Part shown: positions 6,776-13,690 of the stretch, piece after piece | Numbering within the stretch: position 1 is the first letter of the stretch | Layout of the letters: each line of letters begins with the position of its first letter | NCBI GenBank assembly: GCA_019418305.1 | Contig: DYCA01000016.1 | Coordinates: forward strand, 1-18,172 | DNA from: Clostridiales bacterium | Lineage (GTDB): Bacteria; Bacillota; Clostridia; Oscillospirales; Butyricicoccaceae | Length of the DNA stretch: 18,172 nucleotides | Reading direction: 5' to 3' | Notes under the pieces: model-generated | What the model saw: the letters and a program-made list of their open reading frames with translations, nothing else | Told to the model about the DNA's origin: nothing | Database searches by the model: none | Program-made: the position numbers and the translations under genes

Positions 6776-8372
6776 ACTGCTGCTGAGCAAAAGTTTTCTG
6801 CGCACCTGCATTTCCTATTTCATCCTCTGCTCTCTGCTGGTGTTTCTCAGCAACGCCGCGCTCAACGCACTGATCTCCAAGCGCCTGGACAACGCCTTTC
6901 CCTCCCTCGGCACAATGCTGCAATACCGCGAGGCGCTGGAACAGGATGATTTCGCCTCCATTCCCATGCGCCGCTTCAACGGCTGCGCTTTTATGGTGTT
7001 TGACGCGGACAGTAATATTCTTTATGCCTCAGACAACGACTTCAAAGAGCATTTTCACCCAGATGACCTCTGGATGATTAACGAATATGATTCCGACCTG
7101 TATTATACCGTACAGGAAATGGCAGATATGCCAAGGGACGGATATTACTATATTGCGCTGCACCGCTATGACAGCGAAACCGGCGAGGCTGATTTTCTGG
7201 ATTACTGCATTGTCGACGAGAATTACCGGATTGTCGAGGGCGATCTGTTCCCATGGCTCGAACAGCTATCCGACCGGGAGTTTGAGCTGCTGCAAGGCAT
7301 TTATCAGGGCCAGTGGGACATTACCAAAGCGGTTTATAATACGACGACCGGCGAGGAGCGTACGCTGGTCTTTGTTTGCCCGCGCTTTACCGAAACCGCC
7401 TATCTGAAAGCACTGGAGAGTGCCAACCGACTGTCGCTGCTCTCCCTTCCTATCATTCTGGTGGTCATCCTTCTGCTGGCCATTCTGTTCAGCCGTAAAA
7501 TCCGCCGCGCTATCCTGCCGCTGCACAAAGCGATTGTCGCTTACGGCGCAGGCCGTCGTGTGGAGGTTAACACCGATGCGCTTCCCATCGAATTCCGGCA
7601 GGTAACCGATAGCTTCACTCATCTGCTTGATCGATTAGAGCAGGTCAGTGCAGAAAAGCAAGCGGCCAATGAGGACAAGCAGCGTATGCTTGCCGACCTG
7701 TCACATGATTTGAAAACGCCGCTGACCGTCATCCAAGGCTATGCGCAAGCACTGGTCGACGGCGTAGTGCCGCCCGACAAGCAGCAGCAGTATCTGGAAA
7801 CCATCTGCCGCAAAGCCTCGGACAGCACCGTGTTGATGAACACGCTGTTTGATTATGTCCGCCTCGACCATCCGGACTATGTTTTACAAGCGGAAACTGC
7901 CGACCTGTGCGAATTCTGCAAAAGCTATCTGGCGGAAAAGTACCCTGAAATCGAGTCTCGCGGTTTTTCCCTCTCGCTCGACCTGCCGGATGAGTCGGTC
8001 ACGGCCTATTTTGATCCCCGCCTGCTGCGACGGCTGCTGGAAAACCTGACCAGCAACGCCCTGCAATACAATCCTGCCGGAACAACGCTGTTCTTCGGGC
8101 TGACAGACACTCCTGATGCCGTACAACTAACGGTGGCGGACAACGGTGTCGGTATTCCCCCTGAGTTGGCAGACACTCTGTTTGAGCCGTTCGTCACCGG
8201 GAATCGGGCCAGAACCTCGGGCGGCGGTACGGGACTTGGCATGGCGATCGTCAAAAAGGTAGCGGAGCTGCATAGCGGCTCTATCCGACTGGTGCGTCCG
8301 CCGCACGACGGCTGGCACACCGAATTTGAATTGACGCTGCCCCGACCGGCAGCGCCAACCGAACCCACATAA
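6762..8372 (+). CDS. membrane sensor histidine kinase
   Basis: A 536-residue kinase paired with the preceding response regulator. Segments in order: membrane helix (about 13-33), an extracytoplasmic region of about 185 residues rich in Asp, Tyr and Glu that I do not recognise, a second helix (about 224-243), a HAMP-like linker (244-300), the phosphoacceptor His315 in 'LSHDLKTPL', the N box around N428-N432, DNGVGIP (460-466) and GGGTGLG (487-493). All catalytic boxes are intact. Translation starts at TTG 6762 inside the regulator gene (14-nt overlap), with a GGGGG stretch at 6744-6748 as a rather distant ribosome binding site, so coupling to the upstream gene is likely. A terminator follows at once. 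The signal sensed is unknown. Confidence 0.94.
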   Translation: MKTNKLLLSKSFLRTCISYFILCSLLVFLSNAALNALISKRLDNAFPSLGTMLQYREALEQDDFASIPMRRFNGCAFMVFDADSNILYASDNDFKEHFHPDDLWMINEYDSDLYYTVQEMADMPRDGYYYIALHRYDSETGEADFLDYCIVDENYRIVEGDLFPWLEQLSDREFELLQGIYQGQWDITKAVYNTTTGEERTLVFVCPRFTETAYLKALESANRLSLLSLPIILVVILLLAILFSRKIRRAILPLHKAIVAYGAGRRVEVNTDALPIEFRQVTDSFTHLLDRLEQVSAEKQAANEDKQRMLADLSHDLKTPLTVIQGYAQALVDGVVPPDKQQQYLETICRKASDSTVLMNTLFDYVRLDHPDYVLQAETADLCEFCKSYLAEKYPEIESRGFSLSLDLPDESVTAYFDPRLLRRLLENLTSNALQYNPAGTTLFFGLTDTPDAVQLTVADNGVGIPPELADTLFEPFVTGNRARTSGGGTGLGMAIVKKVAELHSGSIRLVRPPHDGWHTEFELTLPRPAAPTEPT

Positions 8373-8376
8373 AAAC

Positions 8377-8409
8377 AAAAAGGTAGACGGTATCCCGTCT
8401 ACCTTTTTT
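8377..8409. terminator. bidirectional terminator between kinase and deoR-type genes
   Basis: A 14-bp stem (8377-8390 with 8395-8408; core GGTAGACGG / CCGTCTACC), loop TATC, with A run upstream and six T downstream. It closes the two-component operon on the plus strand and the regulator gene (stop at 8417) on the minus strand. Confidence 0.94.
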
Positions 8410-8416
8410 CATGCTG

Positions 8417-9214
8417 TCAGTCCGATGTCTCCGCCGGATCCGGTTGCTCCGCATCGGCATAGATGAGCTGGATATGATACCGTTCGATTTGCTCCAATAT
8501 GCTCTCCGGCAAAGTCGGTCCGGTGGTAATGATGGTGTCAATCTTGTCCGCATCACAGAAATTGAACATCTGGCTGTGATAAAACTTCTGGTTGGCCGCC
8601 ACGACAATGACCCGCTTCGCCGCCGCGATCATTGCCCCTTTGACAGCAGCCTCCGCTTTCAAACCGGTCGTCAGGCTGAGGTTATCCCATACACCCGAAA
8701 GGCCGATAAACGCTTTTTCCGCCTGAATACTGCGGAAGAAATGCTCGGCATCCGAGCCTGCGGTACACAAGCTGTGGTTGAGCATCTGTCCGCCAGCCAC
8801 GCTGATTAAATGGTCGCTGTCCGAAAGAGTATATGGAATGCTGATTGAGTTGGTCGCGATATTGACCGGCGGCCGCCCACGAATTTCGGTAGCGATTGCC
8901 AAAGTGGTAGTGCCTGCATCCAGAATAATCGTGTCATCGCGATCGATCATAGATGCCGCAACCTGCGCAATGCGTTTTTTGTCGTCAATCTGCGAAATCG
9001 AGCGCATATTAAATGGCAGATAGGATTGCTGTGTGGAGAGCGGCAGCGAAATTTTGCCATGCTGCCGCACAATCAGATTTTGCGCGGCAAGCGCACGAAC
9101 ATCCTTGCGGATGGTTACCAGCGAAACCCCCAGCTGCTCGGATAACTCTGCCACGGTTAATGTCCCACGATCCCGCAGCGCACTCAGTATATACTGACTC
9201 CTTGTATTTCCCAT
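8417..9214 (-). CDS. DeoR/GlpR family transcriptional repressor
   Basis: A 265-residue regulator. The N-terminal winged helix (about 6-57) contains 'TVAELSEQLGVSLVTIRKDVRAL' and 'RQHGKISL'. The C-terminal sugar-phosphate-sensing fold (about 79-240) contains 'ILDAGTTTLAIA' (97-108), 'NIATNSI', 'GLSGV', 'EAAVKGAMIAAAKRVIVVAANQKF', in the order normal for the family. DeoR repressors usually release DNA when a phosphorylated sugar intermediate binds that fold. It is divergent from the tct/transketolase operon, and TTCGAAA-type repeats lie on both sides, so it is very probably the operon's local regulator and represses itself. AGAGG about 6 nt upstream (minus strand) supports ATG 9214. The effector cannot be read from the sequence. 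Confidence 0.93.
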   Translation of the reverse strand: MGNTRSQYILSALRDRGTLTVAELSEQLGVSLVTIRKDVRALAAQNLIVRQHGKISLPLSTQQSYLPFNMRSISQIDDKKRIAQVAASMIDRDDTIILDAGTTTLAIATEIRGRPPVNIATNSISIPYTLSDSDHLISVAGGQMLNHSLCTAGSDAEHFFRSIQAEKAFIGLSGVWDNLSLTTGLKAEAAVKGAMIAAAKRVIVVAANQKFYHSQMFNFCDADKIDTIITTGPTLPESILEQIERYHIQLIYADAEQPDPAETSD

Positions 9215-9231
9215 ATTCCACCTCTGTAATA

Positions 9232-9252
9232 ATTCGAAAGCAAATTCGAAAG
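9232..9252. promoter_or_regulatory. tandem repeat operator in the leader of the DeoR-type gene
   Basis: ATTCGAAAG occurs twice, at 9232-9240 and 9244-9252, offset by 12 nt (about one helical turn). It lies just downstream of the minus-strand promoter and 18 nt from the start codon, where a bound repressor would block its own transcription. Confidence 0.65.
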
Positions 9253-9282
9253 TTTAGAAGTTAAAACCCTTTCCTTTTCTGC

Positions 9283-9312
9283 ATTATAGCATATCACGGA
9301 AAGTATTGTCAA
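9283..9312 (-). promoter_or_regulatory. promoter of the DeoR-type repressor gene
   Basis: On the minus strand a perfect TTGACA (9307-9312) and a perfect TATAAT (9283-9288) are separated by 18 nt, about 70 nt upstream of ATG 9214. Confidence 0.85.
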
Positions 9313-9470
9313 CCAGTAAGCATAACAATAATGGCAAACATATACAGTATTGGTTTTCCAATTCGTTTTCTCTCTGCTCGCAGTAAATATAGAATACAAA
9401 GCTCATTTACCTGCTGCTTTTCCTGCGTCCTTTTCTCTAATGAAGCACAAAACTGAATGCACAAATTTTC

Positions 9471-9501
9471 TTTCGAAATTTATACGAAATCAAATACGAA
9501 A
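9471..9501. promoter_or_regulatory. operator cluster upstream of the tctC promoter
   Basis: The palindrome TTTCGAAA (9471-9478) is followed by two TACGAAA repeats, at 9483-9489 and 9495-9501, again offset by 12 nt. The last ends 5 nt before the -35 box. This is the same core as the sites beside the repressor gene, in the orientation opposite to the downstream cluster. Confidence 0.68.
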
Positions 9502-9506
9502 ATAAA

Positions 9507-9535
9507 TTGACACTTTATTATAGTTATGATATATA
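9507..9535 (+). promoter_or_regulatory. promoter of the tct-transketolase operon
   Basis: A perfect TTGACA (9507-9512), 17 nt, and TATATA (9530-9535, 4 of 6). It is bracketed by TTTCG repeats on both sides and is the only good promoter seen before the eight genes that follow. Confidence 0.75.
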
Positions 9536-9570
9536 TAAAACATAAAAGAAAAACGATTGCTCGTTTTAGC

Positions 9571-9610
9571 TTTCGTATTTCGTAAAATTTAGTTTCGTAT
9601 GTTTCGAAAC
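9571..9610. promoter_or_regulatory. operator cluster in the leader of tctC
   Basis: TTTCGTA occurs at 9571-9577, immediately again at 9578-9584, and a third time at 9593-9599; it is followed by the perfect palindrome GTTTCGAAAC (9601-9610). The cluster sits downstream of the promoter and ends 5 nt before the ribosome binding site. TTTCG-type direct repeats are known for DeoR-family regulators such as AgaR, so repression by the divergent regulator is likely. Confidence 0.7.
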
Positions 9611-9628
9611 AATATGGAGGAGAGCGAA

Positions 9629-10627
9629 ATGAAAAGATTTCTTGCTACGTTGCTGGCCCTGACCATGACTGCATCGTTGGCTGCGTGCAGCAGCTCGAAC
9701 GGCAGCACAAGCGACACCGCCGATTCCGGCAATGATACCGCCGGTTCAGATTACCCCTCCAAGGGAATCGAAGTCATCGTCCCGTATAAGGTCGGCGGCA
9801 CAACCGACCTGGCGGTCCGCGGCGTGTTGGACGCCATCCCCAAAGACGTAATCGACCAGCAGATCACGGTAACCAACAAGGAAGGCGGCTCCGGCCTCAT
9901 CGGCACCGAGGACTTCCTGACACGGGATGCGGACGGCTACACACTCGGTCTGGTCAACTGTGACCTCGTCCTCAATTACGTTTCCGGTGCAACCGACATC
10001 AATCCAACCGAAGCGATGAGCCCGCTGGCTGCGGTAGAACAGGACCCGTATCTGCTGCTTGCATCCAAAGACGCACCGTTTACCAGCTTTGCAGAGTTCA
10101 TCTCCTACGCCGAAGCACATCCGGGCGAACTGGCTGTTGGCGTCACCGGCGTTGGCACCGTGCCCAACCTGCTCGGTTCTATTCTGACAGGCGCCGGCCT
10201 GCAGGTTTCTTCCGTTCCGTATGACTCCGCACCGGATGCCATCGCGGGCGTACTGTCCGGTGAAGTTTCACTGTGCATCTCCGCTATGGCGCCGGCAGTC
10301 GGCAATATTGATTCCGGCGACCTGGTTCCGATTGCCGTGACCTCCGCCGAGCGTTCGACCGCTTCTCCGGATGTCCCGACCATGGCGGAAACCGATGACC
10401 GCTTTGCCGATGTAAACCTGCTCAGCTGGATTATGATCGCCGCTCCCGCAGGCACTCCGGATGACATTGTTGCATTCCTGCAAGACGCACTGAGCGAAGC
10501 CGTCGCTTCCGATCAGTATGCGGAGACCCGCGAAGGCTTCTATTTTGAGCCGATCACCATCGGTGTTGACGATCTGGCCGGCTTTATTGCAGAGCAGTCG
10601 GATTATTATACCACTCTGGTTGGCTGA
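9629..10627 (+). CDS. tctC: tripartite tricarboxylate transporter substrate-binding lipoprotein (TctC/Bug family)
   Basis: A 332-residue extracytoplasmic binding protein. The signal peptide ends in a lipobox, L17-A-A-C20, so the mature protein should be lipid-anchored, followed by a Ser/Gly/Asp-rich linker to about residue 40. Family segments are 'YPSKGIEVIVPYKVGGTTDLAVRGV', 'EGGSGLIGTEDFLTRDADGYTL', 'VGVTGVGTVPNL', and 'SPDVPTMAE'. It captures the substrate for TctA/TctB; family ligands are mostly small carboxylates, and some members take sulfonates such as sulfolactate. GGAGGAG at 9616-9622 fixes ATG 9629; an in-frame ATG at 9599 falls inside the operator cluster. It is the first gene of the operon, and a stem-loop separates it from tctB. 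Confidence 0.94.
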   Translation: MKRFLATLLALTMTASLAACSSSNGSTSDTADSGNDTAGSDYPSKGIEVIVPYKVGGTTDLAVRGVLDAIPKDVIDQQITVTNKEGGSGLIGTEDFLTRDADGYTLGLVNCDLVLNYVSGATDINPTEAMSPLAAVEQDPYLLLASKDAPFTSFAEFISYAEAHPGELAVGVTGVGTVPNLLGSILTGAGLQVSSVPYDSAPDAIAGVLSGEVSLCISAMAPAVGNIDSGDLVPIAVTSAERSTASPDVPTMAETDDRFADVNLLSWIMIAAPAGTPDDIVAFLQDALSEAVASDQYAETREGFYFEPITIGVDDLAGFIAEQSDYYTTLVG

Positions 10628-10656
10628 CCCAGCCATATCGTATATCTGTAACAGCG

Positions 10657-10693
10657 GGGCGCGAACCGAACACTCCGTGTTAGGTTCGCGCCC
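10657..10693 (+). promoter_or_regulatory. intercistronic stem-loop between tctC and tctB
   Basis: An 11-bp perfect GC-rich stem (10657-10667 with 10683-10693), continued after a G/A mismatch by a 5-bp stem (10669-10673 with 10677-10681). The downstream sequence TATTTGTAT is not a proper T run. It is therefore more likely an mRNA-stabilising or partially terminating element that lets the binding protein be made in excess over the membrane subunits. Confidence 0.7.
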
Positions 10694-10720
10694 TATTTGT
10701 ATCCTGCGAGGTGAAAGCGT

Positions 10721-11188
10721 ATGAAAAAATACAACATCGGGATCTCGGTCATCCTGATCCTGCTGTCCGCGCTCATGATCCGCAGCAGCCTGCAAAGCGG
10801 TGCGGCGGTACAGGGCACAGCCATGGGGCCGGGTGTCTGGCCCATGATCCTTAGCGTGGCAATGATACTATTGTCTGTCATTCTGATCATACAAACACTG
10901 GTCCGCCCGCGTCCGGAGGGAGAGGAAAAACCGATTGATTTCCGCTCCGCCGGCATGAAGCGCATCTATATCCTAATCGGTCTGCTGGCCTTGTTCTGCC
11001 TGCTGCTCAAACTGTTCGGTTTCTATATAGCAATCATCTATCTGATCCCCTCGGTTATGTTCCTGCTGGGCGAACGGCGTCCATTGGTGCTGATTGGACT
11101 GACGGCCGGCATTGTCGTGTTCATCGTTATCGTTTTTGTCATGCTGCTGCAACTGAAAATGCCCGGCGGCATCCTTCTTTCGTTTTAA
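10721..11188 (+). CDS. tctB: tripartite tricarboxylate transporter small membrane subunit (TctB, DUF1468)
   Basis: A 155-residue membrane protein with about five hydrophobic segments (6-22, 38-60, 82-100, 102-118, 121-143). The phrase 'AMGPGVWPMILSVAMILLSVILI' is the DUF1468 hallmark, and the length is normal for TctB. It forms the transmembrane complex with TctA that accepts ligand from TctC, driven by an ion gradient. GCGAGG at 10706-10711 precedes ATG 10721. It lies 93 nt after tctC, behind the stem-loop, and its stop codon is followed by only 12 nt before tctA. Confidence 0.92.
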   Translation: MKKYNIGISVILILLSALMIRSSLQSGAAVQGTAMGPGVWPMILSVAMILLSVILIIQTLVRPRPEGEEKPIDFRSAGMKRIYILIGLLALFCLLLKLFGFYIAIIYLIPSVMFLLGERRPLVLIGLTAGIVVFIVIVFVMLLQLKMPGGILLSF

Positions 11189-11200
11189 GGAGGCGAAACT

Positions 11201-12712
11201 ATGTTAGAAAGCTTAATTTCGGTCATCGGCGTTGTCCTACAGCCGACGAACCTACTCATTATGCTGCTGGGTACCTTTGTTGGTATCTTTGTCGGTGCAA
11301 TGCCCGGCCTGTCCTCTATTATGGGTCTTAGCCTGATGCTGCCGCTGACCCTGCGCTTTGATGGTTCTACCGGTATCCTGATGCTGTTGGGTGTATTCTG
11401 CGGCGCCATCTACGGCGGTTCGATCACGGCAATCCTTGTGAAAACCCCCGGCACCGCAAACTCCGCCGCTACTGTGCTGGACGGCTATCCGCTGACCCAG
11501 CGCGGAGAAGCGGCACGCGCGCTCGGCATTTCCACCTTTACATCCACTTTCGGCGGCCTGTTCAGCGCAATTATGCTGCTGTGGACCGCACCGCTGCTTT
11601 CCAAGGTTGCGCTGTCTTTTACCTCCCCGGAATATTTCTCACTGGCCATCTTCGGTCTGAGCATGGTCACCAGCCTGTCCTCCAAGGACGTCACCAAGGG
11701 CCTCATCAGCGCCGTGATCGGCCTGATGCTTGCCACGGTCGGCATGGATGCACTGACCGGCGCCAAGCGTTTCACCTTTGGTTCGACCTATCTGCTCGCA
11801 GGCATCGCCATGGTGCCGGTGCTGATCGGCCTGTATGCCTTTTCACAGGGTCTGTTTAATGCGGAAACCATTTCGCAGACAGCCGAACGCAGCAAAGCCA
11901 AACTGCGCCGCACTTTCCCGACTTTCAAGGACATCCGCACGACCTTCCCAACCATGCTGCGTTCGAGCATCATCGGCACGCTGGTCGGCGCTATCCCGGG
12001 TACAGGCGGCGATATCGCTTCCTGGCTTGCCTACAATGAGGCGCGCCGCTGGAGCAAAAACCCCGAAGAATTCGGCACCGGCCGCATTGAAGGCGTCGCT
12101 GCACCGGAGGCAGCAAACAATGCCGTCTCAGGCGGTGCACTTATCCCGCTGCTGACGCTGGGCATTCCAGGCGACGCCGGCACCGCCGTCATGCTGGGCG
12201 CACTGATGATGCAGGGCATCGTCCCCGGTCCGCTGCTGTTCACCTCGGAGCAGACCAAGGTGTACACCATCATTGTCGGCCTGTTCATCGCCAACCTGTT
12301 CATGGGCCTGCTGGGCTTCGGCGGCATCCGTCTGTTCGCCAAGATCGGCGACGTCCACAATAAATACCTGACCCCAATCGTGTTTGTATTCTGCATCGTC
12401 GGCACGTTTGCACTCAATAACAGCGTCAACGATATTTTCCTGATGATGATTTTCGGCCTTATTGCTTTTTTCCTGATCAAGCTCGACTTCCCGATGCCGC
12501 CCATCATTCTCGGCCTGATCCTCGGCAACACGCTGGAAAAGAACCTCCAGCGCGCCCTTTTGGTCAGCAAAGGAGATTTCTCGATCTTTTTCACCCGTCC
12601 CATCTCGCTCGCACTGCTGCTCATCGCCTTCGGCTCTGTGTTCCTGCCGGTCATTCTGCGCAAGATCAACGCAGCGCGGGAAGCCAAGCAGGCAGAGAAA
12701 AACGCGCAGTAA
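11201..12712 (+). CDS. tctA: tripartite tricarboxylate transporter large membrane subunit (TctA)
   Basis: A 503-residue polytopic permease with the strongly conserved TctA blocks. These are 'GAMPGLSS' (32-39), 'TPGTANSAATVLDGYPLTQ' (82-100), 'GAIPGTGGDIASWLAYNEA' (about 262-280), and 'EGVAAPEAANNAVSGGALIP' with 'LGIPGDAGTAVMLGAL' following. About eleven hydrophobic segments fit the family, and the length is typical. It carries the substrate across the membrane with TctB. AAGGAGG (11187-11193) overlaps the tctB stop, 7 nt from ATG 11201, indicating coupled translation. The specificity of TctA cannot be read from sequence alone. Confidence 0.96.
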   Translation: MLESLISVIGVVLQPTNLLIMLLGTFVGIFVGAMPGLSSIMGLSLMLPLTLRFDGSTGILMLLGVFCGAIYGGSITAILVKTPGTANSAATVLDGYPLTQRGEAARALGISTFTSTFGGLFSAIMLLWTAPLLSKVALSFTSPEYFSLAIFGLSMVTSLSSKDVTKGLISAVIGLMLATVGMDALTGAKRFTFGSTYLLAGIAMVPVLIGLYAFSQGLFNAETISQTAERSKAKLRRTFPTFKDIRTTFPTMLRSSIIGTLVGAIPGTGGDIASWLAYNEARRWSKNPEEFGTGRIEGVAAPEAANNAVSGGALIPLLTLGIPGDAGTAVMLGALMMQGIVPGPLLFTSEQTKVYTIIVGLFIANLFMGLLGFGGIRLFAKIGDVHNKYLTPIVFVFCIVGTFALNNSVNDIFLMMIFGLIAFFLIKLDFPMPPIILGLILGNTLEKNLQRALLVSKGDFSIFFTRPISLALLLIAFGSVFLPVILRKINAAREAKQAEKNAQ

Positions 12713-12736
12713 GCGGGAATCGCAGGCGAAACGAAT

Positions 12737-13660
12737 ATGAAACCAAAAAACCTGATCCCTTTACTCTCGCTTGCCGTGATCTGGGGTACCTACTATGTCG
12801 CCAGCAATAAAGCCGTCGAATCCATGTCGGTTTTCAATGTCGGCATCATTATCCGGCTGCTGACCATGCTGTTTTTAACCATAATCATGCTCGGAAAAGG
12901 CGAGATGCACACCTTACTGCACACGCGCGGCGTGCGGTTCCGGCTGTTCCTTATCGGCCTGATGGGCTTTCTGCTGGACTATACGGCGTTTGTCGGCCTA
13001 CAGATGTCAGCCTCAGCCGGGATTGGCACGGCGCTGCTCAAAACGGACATCCTGTTTGTCAATCTGATCAGCGTCATCCTGTACCGGCAGCACTTCAGCC
13101 GCCGCGAATGGCTGTACACGTTTGTGATGCTGTTCGGCGTGCTGATGGTGATGGGGCTTGGCTTATCCAGCCTATCGCAAATCGACCCCAGCTGTCTGTT
13201 TTTTATCCTCAGCGCGCTGTTTGTCTCGATCAATGCATTCCTGATCAAGAGTGTGCAGCGCAGTCCGGTCAATCCGGTTTCCAACCGGGTGATTGCGTAT
13301 TACAACAACTTTATTACCATGCTGTTTTTCCTCGCTACCGCTGCAGCAATGCACACCTTCGATCAGTTTGCGCGCATCGGCAGCAGCCGCCCGCTCGCGC
13401 TTGCCCTGCTCATAGCGGGTCTGGGACAGACACTGGTATATATTGTCTATTACTACAACCTCTCCCATTTCCCCGTCTGGCTGGTCAAAATCTTTCTGCT
13501 GTTCATGCCGGTCGTCTCCAGCGTCATCTCGTTTGTCCTGTTTGACGAACAGCTTGGAGGAAAGCAGATCGCCGGAATGCTGGTCGTGCTGATCGGCGCG
13601 CTGGGCATTCTCATCGAACAGCACAGAAAAGAGGAAGGCGAACTGGCAAACCAAATGTAA
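12737..13660 (+). CDS. EamA/DMT superfamily transporter
   Basis: A 307-residue protein with ten membrane segments arranged as two EamA repeats (about 5-142 and 154-294). It starts with 'LLSLAVIWGTYYVASNKAVESM', has 'ALLKTDILFVNLISVILYRQHFSRREW' at the end of the first repeat and 'MPVVSSVISFVLFDEQLGGKQIAGMLVVLIGALGIL' at the end of the second. Most characterised members export metabolites. The ribosome binding site is weak (CAGGCG, 12723-12728). It follows tctA by 24 nt and precedes the dehydrogenase by 30 nt. That position within a catabolic operon suggests it removes an end product, such as the alcohol formed by the next enzyme. The export role is inference from family and context. Confidence 0.9.
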   Translation: MKPKNLIPLLSLAVIWGTYYVASNKAVESMSVFNVGIIIRLLTMLFLTIIMLGKGEMHTLLHTRGVRFRLFLIGLMGFLLDYTAFVGLQMSASAGIGTALLKTDILFVNLISVILYRQHFSRREWLYTFVMLFGVLMVMGLGLSSLSQIDPSCLFFILSALFVSINAFLIKSVQRSPVNPVSNRVIAYYNNFITMLFFLATAAAMHTFDQFARIGSSRPLALALLIAGLGQTLVYIVYYYNLSHFPVWLVKIFLLFMPVVSSVISFVLFDEQLGGKQIAGMLVVLIGALGILIEQHRKEEGELANQM

Positions 13661-13690
13661 CTCCTCTATACAAGAAAGGAAGCAAGCAAC

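Larger units (their letters stand above)
9215..9628. other. AT-rich divergent regulatory region (414 nt, no gene)
   Basis: The region between the DeoR-type gene and tctC is strikingly AT-rich compared with its neighbours. It holds the two promoters and three clusters of TTCGAAA/TTTCGTA motifs listed separately. Between 9313 and 9470 I see no reading frame with coding character, no clear hairpin and no tRNA. A lone ATTCGTTTT (9361-9369) may be a weak extra half site. Confidence 0.7.

Noticed and set aside
9599..9628. ATG 9599 as start of tctC
   Set aside because: It would put ten charged residues before the signal peptide and overlaps the palindromic operator; GGAGGAG at 9616-9622 fits ATG 9629.
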